A program made the translations under genes and the position numbers. DNA of 64,000 nt from positions 124,001 to 188,000 of the forward strand of contig CAJQUW010015390.1 in the NCBI GenBank assembly GCA_907163375.1, given 5' to 3'. Within the stretch, counting starts at the first letter, position 1. Each line of letters starts with the position of its first letter. The DNA is from Prostheceraeus crozeri (taxonomy: Eukaryota > Platyhelminthes > Polycladida > Euryleptidae). Positions 11,740-20,898 of the stretch are shown here, piece after piece. Below the pieces are notes generated by a model. It made no database searches and was not told the DNA's origin. It worked only from the letters and a program-made list of their open reading frames with translations.

Positions 11740-12072
11740 TTACATATATACAGGAATATTTAATTCATTTAATGTCTTTAGATCGTAAGCTGTTAAATGT
11801 TCTTTCTTAACCAGCCACCATAAAATATTATACGCTAAAAATACTCTGAAACTTCGTAGACACGGTGGTAAGTATCCATTTTTAATATGTGGTTTTAAAC
11901 CGTGTTTTATTCTATAGTCTTCAACGAACTCTATGTATTTATGATGGTAATGAAATTTAACTTCTTTCTTTGAATTTACAGGGTTTGTAGGATGACGATA
12001 ATTTTTAAAAACTGGTACGTGTTCTATTTTATAGGCATTTGTCTTCTGAGTTTCATTCACCTCATTAATCAT
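11740..12072 (-). CDS. Polinton 1 small ORF, unknown (110 aa)
   Basis: Open frame of 110 codons in the minus-strand block between the PolB region and the ATPase. It is basic and rich in Tyr and His (KFHYHHKYIEFVEDYRIKHG) with a C-terminal hydrophobic patch (FLAYNILWWLV). I do not recognise a domain. Same strand, tight spacing and AT-rich composition like its neighbours support a real Polinton gene. Confidence 0.5.
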   Translation of the reverse strand: MINEVNETQKTNAYKIEHVPVFKNYRHPTNPVNSKKEVKFHYHHKYIEFVEDYRIKHGLKPHIKNGYLPPCLRSFRVFLAYNILWWLVKKEHLTAYDLKTLNELNIPVYM

Positions 12073-12087
12073 TTTTTAAAACAAAAA

Positions 12088-12333
12088 TCACATTTTATTT
12101 ACTTCATCTATTATTGGACGCATGGCACCTAATGTAGTTTTCGCATCAGAGACTAGAGGTTGTACATTTTTTAGTACATCACGGAAATCATTAATGCCTG
12201 TTCGGATAACATCTAGCGTATCCCTATTATCCAATCGTTTAGGAGTAGCTATCTTTAATACATTATTCAGATAATTATCGAAATAGAAATTAAAAGTTTC
12301 AGGTATGATCGTAAAGTGGCTCAAGTGACTCAT
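12088..12333 (-). CDS. Polinton 1 small ORF, unknown (81 aa)
   Basis: Open frame of 81 codons, predicted helical, with no recognised domain. Its start overlaps the 3' end of the ATPase ORF by 35 bases in another frame. Position between two Polinton genes on the same strand argues for a real small gene, but it could be a decayed C-terminal portion of a neighbour. Confidence 0.4.
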   Translation of the reverse strand: MSHLSHFTIIPETFNFYFDNYLNNVLKIATPKRLDNRDTLDVIRTGINDFRDVLKNVQPLVSDAKTTLGAMRPIIDEVNKM

Positions 12334-13054
12334 TTTCTAGAAAGATCGTTATTTCTTCTATGTTATGTGGGGATAAATTCTTTGCACCTGCATAAAGACT
12401 AATGTTGAAATCCGACGCATTGTTATATAAGTCATGTTCAGTATCTAATAGCACATTTAGATCTTTATCATATACTTGCATTTGATTCATAATAGTATCA
12501 ACACGTATTATTCCATATTTAACATGTGTATATTTTGCTAAAGGTGAAGTTAGTTTATAATTTTTCTTGATATCCTCAAAGAACGCTGTATTGTTTTGTG
12601 TAGTTGTATAAAAGTTTTCTGTGTTTTCTCTAATCTTATTATCTACGTCACAAGCTTTATGAGCTAATACTATTATCTGTATATTATGGTGACGTCCTTT
12701 TGTAAATATTTCTGATATGTCTTTTTGTTTCACTAAACTAGCTACATCATCTAACACTAGTAAAGACTTTTGACTATATGTTCCTGCAAACATGCTCATA
12801 TCTTCTAACATACATAAATCATGTTTGTTATGAACATTAGAAAACTCTGGCCATTCATCTTCCTGCATACAGGAAATATGAACATTTAGTTCATCAGGAT
12901 AATGTTCATTGATGTATTTTTTAATAAACGGAGTCTTTCTACTTGCAGTCTTACCATAGACTCTCTTGTGTAATTCGTCCTTTTGGTTCGTCATTGTTAC
13001 GTGAAGGAGATTTCCAACCTTTAAAAGTTTTAGTTTGTTCTTTATAAAATGCAA
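12299..13054 (-). CDS. ATP: Polinton 1 packaging-type ATPase (FtsK/HerA-A32-like)
   Basis: A 251-aa ORF. The Walker B strand is clear (KSLLVLDDVASLV), followed by FTKGRHHNIQIIVLAHKAC, the sensor-type strand found in genome-packaging ATPases of Polintons and related DNA viruses. A P-loop region lies near residue 35. In the family the enzyme pumps DNA into the capsid. It overlaps the small ORF on its 3' side and the membrane-protein ORF on its 5' side. Part of a fossil element; treated as decayed. Confidence 0.75.
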   Translation of the reverse strand: MHFIKNKLKLLKVGNLLHVTMTNQKDELHKRVYGKTASRKTPFIKKYINEHYPDELNVHISCMQEDEWPEFSNVHNKHDLCMLEDMSMFAGTYSQKSLLVLDDVASLVKQKDISEIFTKGRHHNIQIIVLAHKACDVDNKIRENTENFYTTTQNNTAFFEDIKKNYKLTSPLAKYTHVKYGIIRVDTIMNQMQVYDKDLNVLLDTEHDLYNNASDFNISLYAGAKNLSPHNIEEITIFLENESLEPLYDHT

Positions 13055-13289
13055 CCTTCATTTGTTCCGGTGTTTGTAAGAACCCTAACCAATTTACAAA
13101 ACGATAAGCAAGATAAATGAGAATACATATAATAACAATTTTTACACAATGAAATTTTAGAAACCCAAAGAATCTTCCAAGATCTGATTCTTCTGAAAAT
13201 AAAGATTTTTCTTCAGATGGATGGTATTGATTGGTTACAGGTCGTGGATTAGGTATAACAGTATACGCATTTACCGGTGGATTTTCCAT
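12951..13289 (-). CDS. Polinton 1 single-pass membrane protein
   Basis: 112 codons. A Pro/Ser-rich N-terminal third is followed by a strong transmembrane helix at about residues 48-68 (CVKIVIICILIYLAYRFVNW) and a basic C-terminal tail. It overlaps the 5' part of the ATPase ORF by about 100 bases. Small membrane proteins are usual in Polintons; the exact role is unknown to me. Confidence 0.5.
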   Translation of the reverse strand: MENPPVNAYTVIPNPRPVTNQYHPSEEKSLFSEESDLGRFFGFLKFHCVKIVIICILIYLAYRFVNWLGFLQTPEQMKVAFYKEQTKTFKGWKSPSRNNDEPKGRITQESLW

Positions 13290-13489
13290 TTTTTAAAGTG
13301 AGAAAAGTACTTCAGACTCCGTGCACCCATCCACTCCTTTGAGTGATTAATACCTCTCTTGGAGCTCTAGACTCATACGGACTCCCGAGTCCGGGGCCCA
13401 AAACGAAGCCGTACCCACTCCCCCGGGCGTATGGAGGGCTCTAAACTATTACAGACGCAAAGTTACTTTCACATACCCAAAGTTACTTT

Positions 13490-14468
13490 CCCACACAAAT
13501 GGCTGCATGCCGCGGGAAGCTTTTCTTTGTTAAAACTTTGTTACAGTCGGAGCATCTTACTTGTACCTTTAAACAATCTTTACATTGATACTTACTTTCA
13601 TAAAATTCCGATTTGGGTTTTAAAGTTTCACAATTAGTGCATTTTCGTGTGTTAACAGAACATGCATTATAATGATTGGAAAACCCCTGACTAGTGAAAA
13701 ATTTGTTACGACACGTACATTGTCTATCTTTTTTTTAGGGAGTGGCGGTAATTGACATGTCCTTAGGTGCCGGGCAAAATTCTTCGACGTTATACTTTTC
13801 CCACAGTCATTACATGTTTTTTTCTTTTTTGCTTGTGTTACCTTTTGTTGTACTGGTTGTATCTGTTGGGCTTGTTGTACTGCCTGTACTGGTTGTACTG
13901 GCTGTTCATGTACTGGCTGTTCATGTACTGAGTGTACTGGCTGTACTTGTACTGGCCGTACTGAGTGTACTGGGTGTACATGTAGGGGTGTACTGGCTGT
14001 TCATGCAGGGGGTGTACTGGGTGTACTTGTTGTACTGCCTGTACTGGCTGTTAATGTAGGGGGTGCACTGGCTGTTCATATAGGAGGTGTACTGGCTGTA
14101 CTTACTGTACTGGCTGTACTTACTGTACTGGCTGTTCATGTAGGGGGTGTACTGGGTGTACTTGTACTGCCTGTTCATGTACTGGCTGTACTGGGTGTAC
14201 TGGTTCAAGTGGTTGTACTGACTGTACTGGCTGTACTTACTGTACTGGCTGTTCATGTAGGGAGTGTACTGGGTGTACTTGTACTGCCTGTTCATGTACT
14301 GGCTGTACTGGGTGTACTGGTTCAAGTGGTTGTACTGACTGTACTGGCTGTACTTACTGCATGTGCTGGGTGTAACATCGTATGTCTATTTAATAATGCT
14401 ATATTACGAAAAGATAAATTACAGATTTCGCATAGAAGCTTGGTTCCGTTGACTTTGTTGGATAACAT
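13490..14468 (-). pseudogene. Zinc-finger and Tyr-rich repeat protein region of Polinton 1
   Basis: From the right, a minus-strand ATG at 14468 opens a C2H2-type motif (CEICNLSF then HTMLH). The 13850-14365 repeat follows and reads YTQYSQYMNRQYKYTQY-like in one frame. At 13490-13740 come further zinc modules: CTCRNKFF, CTNCETLKPKSEF, CKDCLKV and CSDCNKVL. This looks like one decayed gene for a zinc-binding protein with a Tyr/Gln-rich linker, with a few breaks. Function unknown; nucleic-acid binding is the obvious guess. Confidence 0.5.
13850..14365. repeat. TGTACTGG minisatellite with a 117-bp higher-order unit
   Basis: Dense short repeats of TGTACTGG(C/G)TGTAC type. Superimposed is a longer unit of 117 bp: the landmark GGTTCAAGTGGTTGTACTGA recurs at 14202 and 14319 with matching flanks. 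On the minus strand it reads as Gln-Tyr-rich repeats, on the plus strand as Val/Leu-rich nonsense. Confidence 0.9.
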
Positions 14469-14486
14469 ATTTTTTAGCGGAAAAAA

Positions 14487-15323
14487 ATGATGTTAACAAA
14501 TGTTGGAAGGTGTGCCTACATTCCGAATAATCAAGAATCAGAAATAGAACTAGACAACTATATCATGAAAACTGGAGACGTTTTAACAGGTCCGTTACAT
14601 CTTTCTATTCTTCCACAACAAAATACTGAGTTAGCAAATGAAGAATATGTTGATAGACAGTTCGATAGAATTGTGACACAGCTGACTCCACTAATGAAAG
14701 AAACAAGGCTTCTAAAGCAGAATGATGAAAGACTGCGAGAAAAGCTAACAGACATAAGTAGCAAACATGGAAATATAGACGCAGATATATCAAAACTTCA
14801 TAAAAAAATAACAAAACATTCAAAACTTGTAATCCTGTTATCACTAAATTTAAAGTCTGCCATTGCAAAGAATACGAATCAAAATAGACAACTGAAATAA
14901 GAGTTAGAAAACGTTAGCGAAAAGAATCGAAAATTATTACAACACTTACAACAGCTGCAGTCCACATTCCAAAAAAGTGTTGATGAATTAATTAGCCGAA
15001 TCACACAACAAGCAAAGCACATGAAGAGAATGATAAATGACGTGAAAGCACTTAAACAAAAGGTTAGCGAATTGGAGACCCTTAAAATGAACTTAAAACA
15101 TGAAGTAAAGAAAAATTCTAAAGGAATTGAGGAACAGTTGAATGCTATTAAAGTTCAATTGAATGCTCTTAAAACAGAAGTAAAGAAAAGTGAGAAAAAA
15201 TTAGAAGTAAATGAAAAAGAAATTAAAGTGCATCACACGCTGCTTGACGCAATAGATAAAGTGCAACAGAAAATTAATAAAGTTATCACGCGGTTGTTGT
15301 CCATTCACACACGTAAATCTTAA
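14487..15323 (+). pseudogene. Polinton 1 fibre-like coiled-coil protein
   Basis: The first ORF (from 14487) has an N-terminal segment MKTGDVLTGPLHLS, then TELANEEYVDRQ. This recalls the repeated tail-fibre motif of phages and animal-virus fibres (gain/lose, then KKYVD). The remainder, continuing to 15323, is almost pure heptad coiled coil rich in Lys, Glu, Leu and Asn. It is the first gene of the plus-strand block, diverging from the zinc-finger gene. A trimeric attachment or spike protein is the likely role (inference). Broken about once. Confidence 0.5.
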
Positions 15324-15339
15324 GTGACGAAGTCTTGGG

Positions 15340-15410
15340 TTTTAACCTATAAAACCTTGTTCAGTGGCTTTAGCCGTCCACTTTTGTTCAGAGGTTTTAA
15401 CCAATCACAA
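15340..15410 (+). promoter_or_regulatory. TATA-like site and left arm of an inverted repeat before the capsid cassette
   Basis: CCTATAAAACC at about 15344 is a good TATA box about 105 bases before the pVI-like start at 15452. It lies next to a roughly 48-bp segment (GTTCAGTGGCTTTAGCCG, then GTTCAGAGGTTTTAACC). The complement of that segment recurs at about 17325-17375, after the capsid gene. Confidence 0.45.
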
Positions 15411-15451
15411 ATGTAAATATTTTTCCCAAAAGTCAAATTTAAGCTTAAAAA

Positions 15452-15886
15452 ATGCCTATAATTTATAAACACAATCTTAAACATTTTGCTTCAAATAATA
15501 AAATTCCTCATGAACCATCTATGAAACCTGTGTACCATTATGACAGTGTAGAAACTATTCAAAAAGAAGGAGCTGGCATCTTTTCTGGAATCGGAAGTAT
15601 CGTTAACTTGATTAAAAATAATAAAGATTTGATTACCTCTGCTGCTAAAGGAGCAGCTGCTATAGGTAGTACAGCTACTGCAATATCGAATGCTAGCAAG
15701 TCACAAAACGAATTAAAACAAGTAGAAGCTATTCGCAAACTTAGGAATGATGTTAAAGAACTACAAAAAGATAAAAAGCTTTCAGAGGAAACAGAAAACA
15801 AAATTGCAAAATTAGCGAGGATGGAAAGTAAACATGATGAAACATCAATTGAAGAAATGAGAGGAAATGGTTTAGCAAATTTCTAG
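15452..15886 (+). CDS. Polinton 1 pVI-like membrane-active minor virion protein
   Basis: 144 codons, open. Residues 40-80 form an amphipathic/hydrophobic stretch rich in Gly, Ala and Ile (GAGIFSGIGSIVNLI, SAAKGAAAIGSTATAIS) followed by a charged helix. This is like the membrane-lytic minor capsid proteins (adenovirus pVI type) encoded next to Polinton capsid genes. It sits directly upstream of the major capsid gene. Assignment is by context and composition, not by a diagnostic motif. Confidence 0.45.
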   Translation: MPIIYKHNLKHFASNNKIPHEPSMKPVYHYDSVETIQKEGAGIFSGIGSIVNLIKNNKDLITSAAKGAAAIGSTATAISNASKSQNELKQVEAIRKLRNDVKELQKDKKLSEETENKIAKLARMESKHDETSIEEMRGNGLANF

Positions 15887-15919
15887 TACCAAACTGATTT
15901 TTTCTAATAAAAAAATAGA

Positions 15920-17281
15920 ATGTCAACTGTGATCGAAAGCAAATTTAGATTAGACGATCCCCCGTTCGTTAGTTACAATCAAAAAAAGAATGACTATATA
16001 AGAGTTGCTATGAATCCTGGATCTTCAGGAAGAGTGAATACTGGAGGTGATTTAATTTTTGAAGTTGATAATCAGCAAAGTTATTTATATTTACCCGATT
16101 CATTTTTACACTGAATATTCTCTCTATTCTGATGCTGATTTTGCAACACCATTACCTGCTACGGATAATACTACATTAAAAAACAATTTCTTTCCATGAT
16201 TATTTACACAAATGCGTTTGGATGTTGCAACACAAAATATAGAAACAATAAGTGATTCTCCTGGTATTATTGATTCAATGCTTTGATTTGTTACAATAAG
16301 TGAAAATAATAAAATGCATGAAATCGAAGGTTGGTTTCCTGATAATAATGATGGTATAATTATAGATGATTTAAATCACGCTGGAACAGGAACTCACGCA
16401 GCAGGAATTGCGAAAGATGTAGAAAACATAGTGAAACAGTTAAACAGTACACAAAATAGCTCATATCAGAAAAGACGTGATTTTAACAAGAAAAGTAAGC
16501 AAACTGTTGATTGGTCATTATCTCCGTTATTCGGTTATTTGGATTACACTAAAATATTATGTCAATTGAAATTCAAACTCATAGTTCATCGTACTATAAT
16601 AATGAAGCAATATTTGGGGAGATATTGGGCAAATATTGAAGGAAAATATTGGAAAAATTAAAGCAAATATTGGGAAGAAAGCATACCTAAAGATTGATAG
16701 ACTTGAATGGTGGGTAAAGCATATTACTCCTAGTTTAGAGGTTGAAACAACTACTACGAAAAGATTAAATACGAACAAACCAATTCCAGTAAGTTTTATG
16801 AAGCGTACTGCGAGTTCTGTCACTTTTTCTGAACAAAGATTTAACTGGCATTTTACTAGAACATCAAATACTCCAAGATATTTTTTACTCGCTTTTCAAA
16901 AGAATGAGACTCCTAGTCTTGATAAGAACATTCAATTCGAAGTTTACAAATTTCATTACAACAAACACGTTATCCTATTGATCCATTGAGATTTGATAAC
17001 ACCAATAATCAGTTTATGGAAGGATATGATGCTTATAGAAATCTATGTCGAGAATTTGGAGTAGAAGCACAATTAACTCCTGTAGATTGGAAGAATTTAT
17101 ATCCTGTATTCTGCTTTGATTTAAGTGCCTAATCGGAAGACATTATTAAGAATTGTTGTGATATGACAATTAATATCGAAAAGAATAATTCCACAACATC
17201 ATTGATGGCTTATGGTTTATTGCTAGAAGACGCCGAATATTCTATTGAAATTCTTAATGGAAAGATGGTTAGGATCGGTTA
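15920..17281 (+). pseudogene. MCP: Polinton 1 major capsid protein (double jelly roll), decayed
   Basis: Several plus-strand segments match the adintovirus/Polinton capsid lineage. They are YIRVAMNPGSSG then SYLYLPDS near the start; LEWWVKHITPS and NTPRYFLLAFQKNE in the second half; and LYPVFCFDLS then SLMAYGLLLEDAEYSIEI at the C-terminus. The capsid forms the shell of the virus-like particle. Length about 450 codons fits the family. Clearly broken, several breaks. This lineage is different from the capsid of Polinton 2 at 50784. Confidence 0.8.
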
Positions 17282-17324
17282 GTAATCTGAACAAGGTTCC
17301 ATAGGTAAGTAACCCAAAGCCTCG

Positions 17325-17378
17325 TCGATAGGCTAAAGCCTCTGAACAAAAAGTGATCGGCTAAAGCCTCTGAACGAA
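17325..17378. repeat. Right arm of the inverted repeat flanking the capsid cassette
   Basis: GGCTAAAGCCTCTGAACAAA is followed about 25 bases on by a second GGCTAAAGCCTCTGAACG copy. Together they are the inverse of the 15357-15402 segment. The arms bracket the pVI-like and capsid genes only. Confidence 0.7.
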
Positions 17379-17415
17379 GTTCTTTCGTTTAATTAGAATA
17401 ATTTTTTTATTAAAA

Positions 17416-17888
17416 AATGGTGCAAGTGAATAAAAAAACGGTTGAATTAAACTACGTAACATCATTGACAAAACTACACCTAAAACTATTACGAATGACA
17501 AAAAGAAGTATTACATAAGTAAACCAATGATAGAGAATATTAAATTACAAGAAGAAAAGAATGGCGGAATTCTCCCATTAATTCCACTAATAATAGGAGG
17601 TATAGCAGCAGCAGGAAGTGTTGCAGGTGGGACAGCTGGTATTGTCCAGGCAGTAAAAAAAATAAATCAGAGAAGGCAGCATTAGAAGAACAAAAACGAC
17701 ATAATAGAGAGTTAGAGAAAGCAGCGAGGGGGCAAGGAATAGTAGAAAACTTTATTAGTGAACTAAATTTAGTTGATGAGGGGAAACGAGTTCTTAAAAA
17801 TGTACTACATAATATTGATGATTTAATTGAAATAAAAGAAACTAAAGATGGTTCTGGAATATATCTAAGTCCTAGTATGGTGCGTTAA
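17416..17888 (+). pseudogene. Polinton 1 small Gly/Ala-hydrophobic virion-type protein
   Basis: Decayed plus-strand gene just after the capsid. It contains GGILPLIPLIIGGIAAAGSV then GTAGIVQAVKK, a hydrophobic core followed by a charged helix, ending GSGIYLSPSMVR. The hydrophobic signature (GGILPLxxP..GG..AGG) is typical of small minor capsid or core peptides in Polintons and of adenovirus pX-like proteins. About two breaks. Confidence 0.5.
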
Positions 17889-17943
17889 TATTTAATCTTT
17901 AAAAATGAATTTGAATAGCTTAAGAATTTGAAATCTAGATCTA

Positions 17944-19173
17944 ATGGATTATCTCTTAAAAGTACATTCCGGCCATCGGCTGCACACCGGAGGTGACATA
18001 CAAAAAACATTAGAAAACTTTCCTGGATTTATTTGGGCAAAATATAAAGGAGAAAAACATCTTCCTGGTCATTCATATACCGGCCCAGGAACTCGATTGG
18101 ACATAAGACTAGATGAGAATGATAATCCGAAACCAGGTGAAGAACCTAAAAATAGAGTAGATGCATCAGCTTATAGACACGATCTAGCTTATCGAACTCA
18201 TGACTTAAGTTCTCGACATGAGGCAGATAAGAAAATGATACAAGAATTGGATAATATTGAAAATCCTACCTTTAGAGAAAAAATTGAAAGAATGTTTGTA
18301 AAGAAAGCATTACAAGCTAAAATGCTTTTTGGCCAGGGTTTAAGTGAAACTTATGCCTCTGAAATGACGAATGACCCAAGCCGCTACGCGTCTGAAATTC
18401 TTAGAGAATATAGAAAACCAAAATATCTATTGAAAGTAACAGTATTTAATAAAGATGATATTTGGAGTGCAGATCTAATCAATATGCCGAATGAAAGAGG
18501 CTTTAAGTACGCATTGACCGTTATAGATTTATATACTAGATACGCTTGGGCAAAGCCTTTAAAAAACAAAAGTGGTCTGTCAGTTAAATATACGTTTGAC
18601 GAAATCTTTAAAGAAAGTAATAGAAAGCCAAAGAAATTGTTTGTTGATAAAGTATCTGAATTTTATAATAAAAATGTTGAGCTACTATTTGAAACCGTTT
18701 ATTCAACTGAAAATGCTGGAAAGGCCATAGTGATAGAAAGATTTAATAAAACGCTAAAAGGTAAGATCTTCAAGAAATTTACAGAACAAGGTAATCAGAA
18801 ATGGTTAAAGATACTATCAGGAATTGTAGATCAGTACAATAATATAGTTCATTCAGGTATTGAAGAAACTCCAAAGAAGGCTTCTGATGATCCTGAATTA
18901 ATACGAAAGAAAATACTCGAAAATAATTATTCGAATGAGAGTAATCCGAATTTACAGAAACGTAAGCCGATATTTAAGATTGGAGATAGAGTTAGAATAT
19001 TTAAATATAAAAATAAATTTGAAAAAGGTTTCGTACGCGATTGGACTAAAGAAATATTGGAAGTTTGTAAAATAAATCACACTTATCCGATTACTTATGA
19101 AATTAAATATTTAGATAATGATGAAATCAGAGGCCGATTTTATGAAAACGAATTACAAAGAAGTGATTTTTAA
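17944..19173 (+). CDS. INT: Parvovirus-type phospholipase A2 domain joined to Polinton integrase
   Basis: One uninterrupted 409-aa ORF. Residues 25-125 are a VP1-type PLA2 domain: calcium loop YTGPGTRLD at about 45 and the catalytic RVDASAYRHDLAYRTHD around H79-D80. In parvoviruses and some Polintons it opens endosomal membranes during entry. Residues 155-330 are a retrovirus-type integrase core: DIWSADLINM (D177), FVDKVSEFYNK (D235) and VIERFNKTLKG (E265). Residues 335-405 are the SH3-like C-terminal domain (FKIGDRVRIFKYKNKFEKG) usual in Polinton integrase. Other Polintons encode these as two proteins. Whether the single ORF is functional or a chance merger is unknown. Confidence 0.9.
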   Translation: MDYLLKVHSGHRLHTGGDIQKTLENFPGFIWAKYKGEKHLPGHSYTGPGTRLDIRLDENDNPKPGEEPKNRVDASAYRHDLAYRTHDLSSRHEADKKMIQELDNIENPTFREKIERMFVKKALQAKMLFGQGLSETYASEMTNDPSRYASEILREYRKPKYLLKVTVFNKDDIWSADLINMPNERGFKYALTVIDLYTRYAWAKPLKNKSGLSVKYTFDEIFKESNRKPKKLFVDKVSEFYNKNVELLFETVYSTENAGKAIVIERFNKTLKGKIFKKFTEQGNQKWLKILSGIVDQYNNIVHSGIEETPKKASDDPELIRKKILENNYSNESNPNLQKRKPIFKIGDRVRIFKYKNKFEKGFVRDWTKEILEVCKINHTYPITYEIKYLDNDEIRGRFYENELQRSDF

Positions 19174-19197
19174 TTTTTTGAACTAACGTTTCGGGAA

Positions 19198-19740
19198 TTA
19201 AATTACGTTATTCAATTCTAACATAATATCAAGAAATGTTACTCCTTCCTGTAATTTCAATAAAACATAAAGACATAATTGTCCACAGTAAGTTGTTCCT
19301 GGTTTCTGAATTTGAAATGTATTATAAATTCCATTTCCCAGTATTTCTCTTACTTCATTTGTAGGTGGAAGTCCGTATGAATCGAACCAATAGTTCTCAG
19401 CCTCCGGCCGATTAAAATAATAATTAGAACCGTTTTTATTTCTTTGTCCCGCAGACCAATGTACTCCTTTTTGTTCTGATGTATGGAGATTTGTTATGAA
19501 GTTCACTTGAGGTACATTTTTGATCAATTGTAACTTGTCTCTCATTAGGATATGAAAATTCCTTATTCCTAATCGATTAGCGATTTTCTTTAGGTCGAAA
19601 TTTGTCGTGGTCTGTTTGCCGTATAATTTAAAGAACTCAGTCATGTTATTAACCTGAGGACATATATCGCCTATATTGCTCAGTATAACTGTCGGATTTT
19701 CATCATTCATTTTAAATGGAATAAATTCTAATAACTGCAA
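19198..19740 (-). CDS. PRO: Polinton 1 adenain-like cysteine protease
   Basis: 180 codons, open. The catalytic set of the adenovirus-protease/Ulp1 fold is visible in order: KGVHWSA (H94), NYWFDSYGLPP (D120), a Gln near 145, and TTYCGQLCLYVLL (C152). The N-terminal FDLKKIANRLGI..FHILMRDKL is typical of Polinton protease. The enzyme matures virion proteins in relatives. It converges on the integrase gene with a 25-base gap. Confidence 0.9.
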   Translation of the reverse strand: MQLLEFIPFKMNDENPTVILSNIGDICPQVNNMTEFFKLYGKQTTTNFDLKKIANRLGIRNFHILMRDKLQLIKNVPQVNFITNLHTSEQKGVHWSAGQRNKNGSNYYFNRPEAENYWFDSYGLPPTNEVREILGNGIYNTFQIQKPGTTYCGQLCLYVLLKLQEGVTFLDIMLELNNVI

Positions 19741-19833
19741 TAATGTCTACTTCTTGTACAGAAAAATAAAAACAGCGGCAGTGTATTTTGCATCAAATAT
19801 AATAATACAACAATCAATCTTATCACACAATTA

Positions 19834-20042
19834 TACAATTTGAGTCTCCTGGCAGTAGACTGGAGAACAAAAGAAAATTTAATTACATTTCAAAATATTC
19901 TAAAATGCGATACTACTAAGTTCCATGAATCATGCTAACATACTGAAATATAGATCTATACAATTTCGGTCTACTGGCAGTAGACTGGAGAACAAAAGAA
20001 AATTTAATTACATTTCAAAATATTCTAAAATACGATACTACT
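19834..20042. repeat. Pair of 84-bp direct repeats
   Basis: Copies at 19834-19917 and 19959-20042 share about 95% identity (core CTGGCAGTAGACTGGAGAAC), separated by 41 bp. They lie in the gap between the protease and the next minus-strand ORF. No coding sense is apparent. Confidence 0.9.
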
Positions 20043-20310
20043 TGAAAAAAGTCTTCATAAGTGATGTATGTATATTGTACATATCTTTAAAAGGTTCATC
20101 TTGGGAACCAAACCTCATTTCTTCTATAGTTGTCGGTTGACTTAATTTTTCTATATAAATTTTGATTTCTTTAAAATGTTTTCTAACAAAACTAATGGGC
20201 ATTGATGAATTTAAAAATAATACGTGTGGTAGAATTAGATCCGATAAGTTCATCAAGAAAAAACAATAACTTACGTTATAGGAAATTCTAAATAGTTCCA
20301 AGTTTGCCAC
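20038..20310 (-). CDS. Polinton 1 small ORF, unknown (90 aa)
   Basis: 90 codons with a hydrophobic N-terminal half and a charged C-terminal half (SFVRKHFKEIKIYIEKL). No recognised domain. Co-oriented with the neighbouring Polinton ORFs. Confidence 0.35.
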   Translation of the reverse strand: MANLELFRISYNVSYCFFLMNLSDLILPHVLFLNSSMPISFVRKHFKEIKIYIEKLSQPTTIEEMRFGSQDEPFKDMYNIHTSLMKTFFK

Positions 20311-20345
20311 AAATCTGTTTTTTTATTGTCACTCAATTCCAGAAT

Positions 20346-20726
20346 TCATTTAAAACCATAACCTTGATAGGCAGCACTTCTCAGCAACGACCCATGGTGT
20401 ACTTTATCACTTGCAATCAGTTTTGAAATCATAATAGCTCTATCCTCGAGGGTAATGAAATGTTCTTTTGTAACATTGAACGGGGGAATTGTGGTAGTGG
20501 TCAGATACTGTTCTATTTTTACTGTAATATCCTCCACTTGTTTTTGGGAGTCCACGTTTTTGTTATTCTTTCTCGATTCAATTTCCACCTTCCACTCTTC
20601 AAAGTATTTCATCGCAGTTTCCTTGTGCTCTTCTTTAATTAAGTTTAGTAAAATCGGCATGTAAAACGAAAAAGCTTCCGCAGCAGTACGCTTTGGCATT
20701 TTGCAATGAAGAAAGAAAACAGTCAC
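20346..20726 (-). CDS. Polinton 1 small ORF, unknown (126 aa)
   Basis: The open frame probably starts at the internal Met (MPKRTAAEAF) near 20699. It is predicted mostly helical (FYMPILLNLIKEEHKETAMK) with a Thr-rich stretch in the middle. Composition looks like a genuine protein, but I recognise no family. Confidence 0.45.
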   Translation of the reverse strand: MTVFFLHCKMPKRTAAEAFSFYMPILLNLIKEEHKETAMKYFEEWKVEIESRKNNKNVDSQKQVEDITVKIEQYLTTTTIPPFNVTKEHFITLEDRAIMISKLIASDKVHHGSLLRSAAYQGYGFK

Positions 20727-20898
20727 CAGTTATGATTAATGAAATTGCAAAATGAAGTCTTACTTCGTACACACTGCAATGTATGGATAACGGCTGTTTG
20801 TTCTGAAATGACGTCTTTCTAATTTTCAATTGCGGGCAGCAGCTAAAATGCATTGTTTTCATGAATGGGAGATGCAATTGTTCCCTATTGAGTGTTCA

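Noticed and set aside
12300-13300. Overlapping ORFs as evidence for programmed frameshifting between membrane protein, ATPase and small ORF
   Set aside because: No slippery site or structure identified, and overlaps of this size are common in packed Polintons.
13850-14365. Possible CRISPR array
   Set aside because: Repeats are contiguous and degenerate without unique spacers, and the setting is eukaryotic.
13742-14490. Long plus-strand Val/Leu-rich ORFs over the minisatellite
   Set aside because: They are translations of a short tandem repeat; the minus strand carries the zinc modules that flank it.
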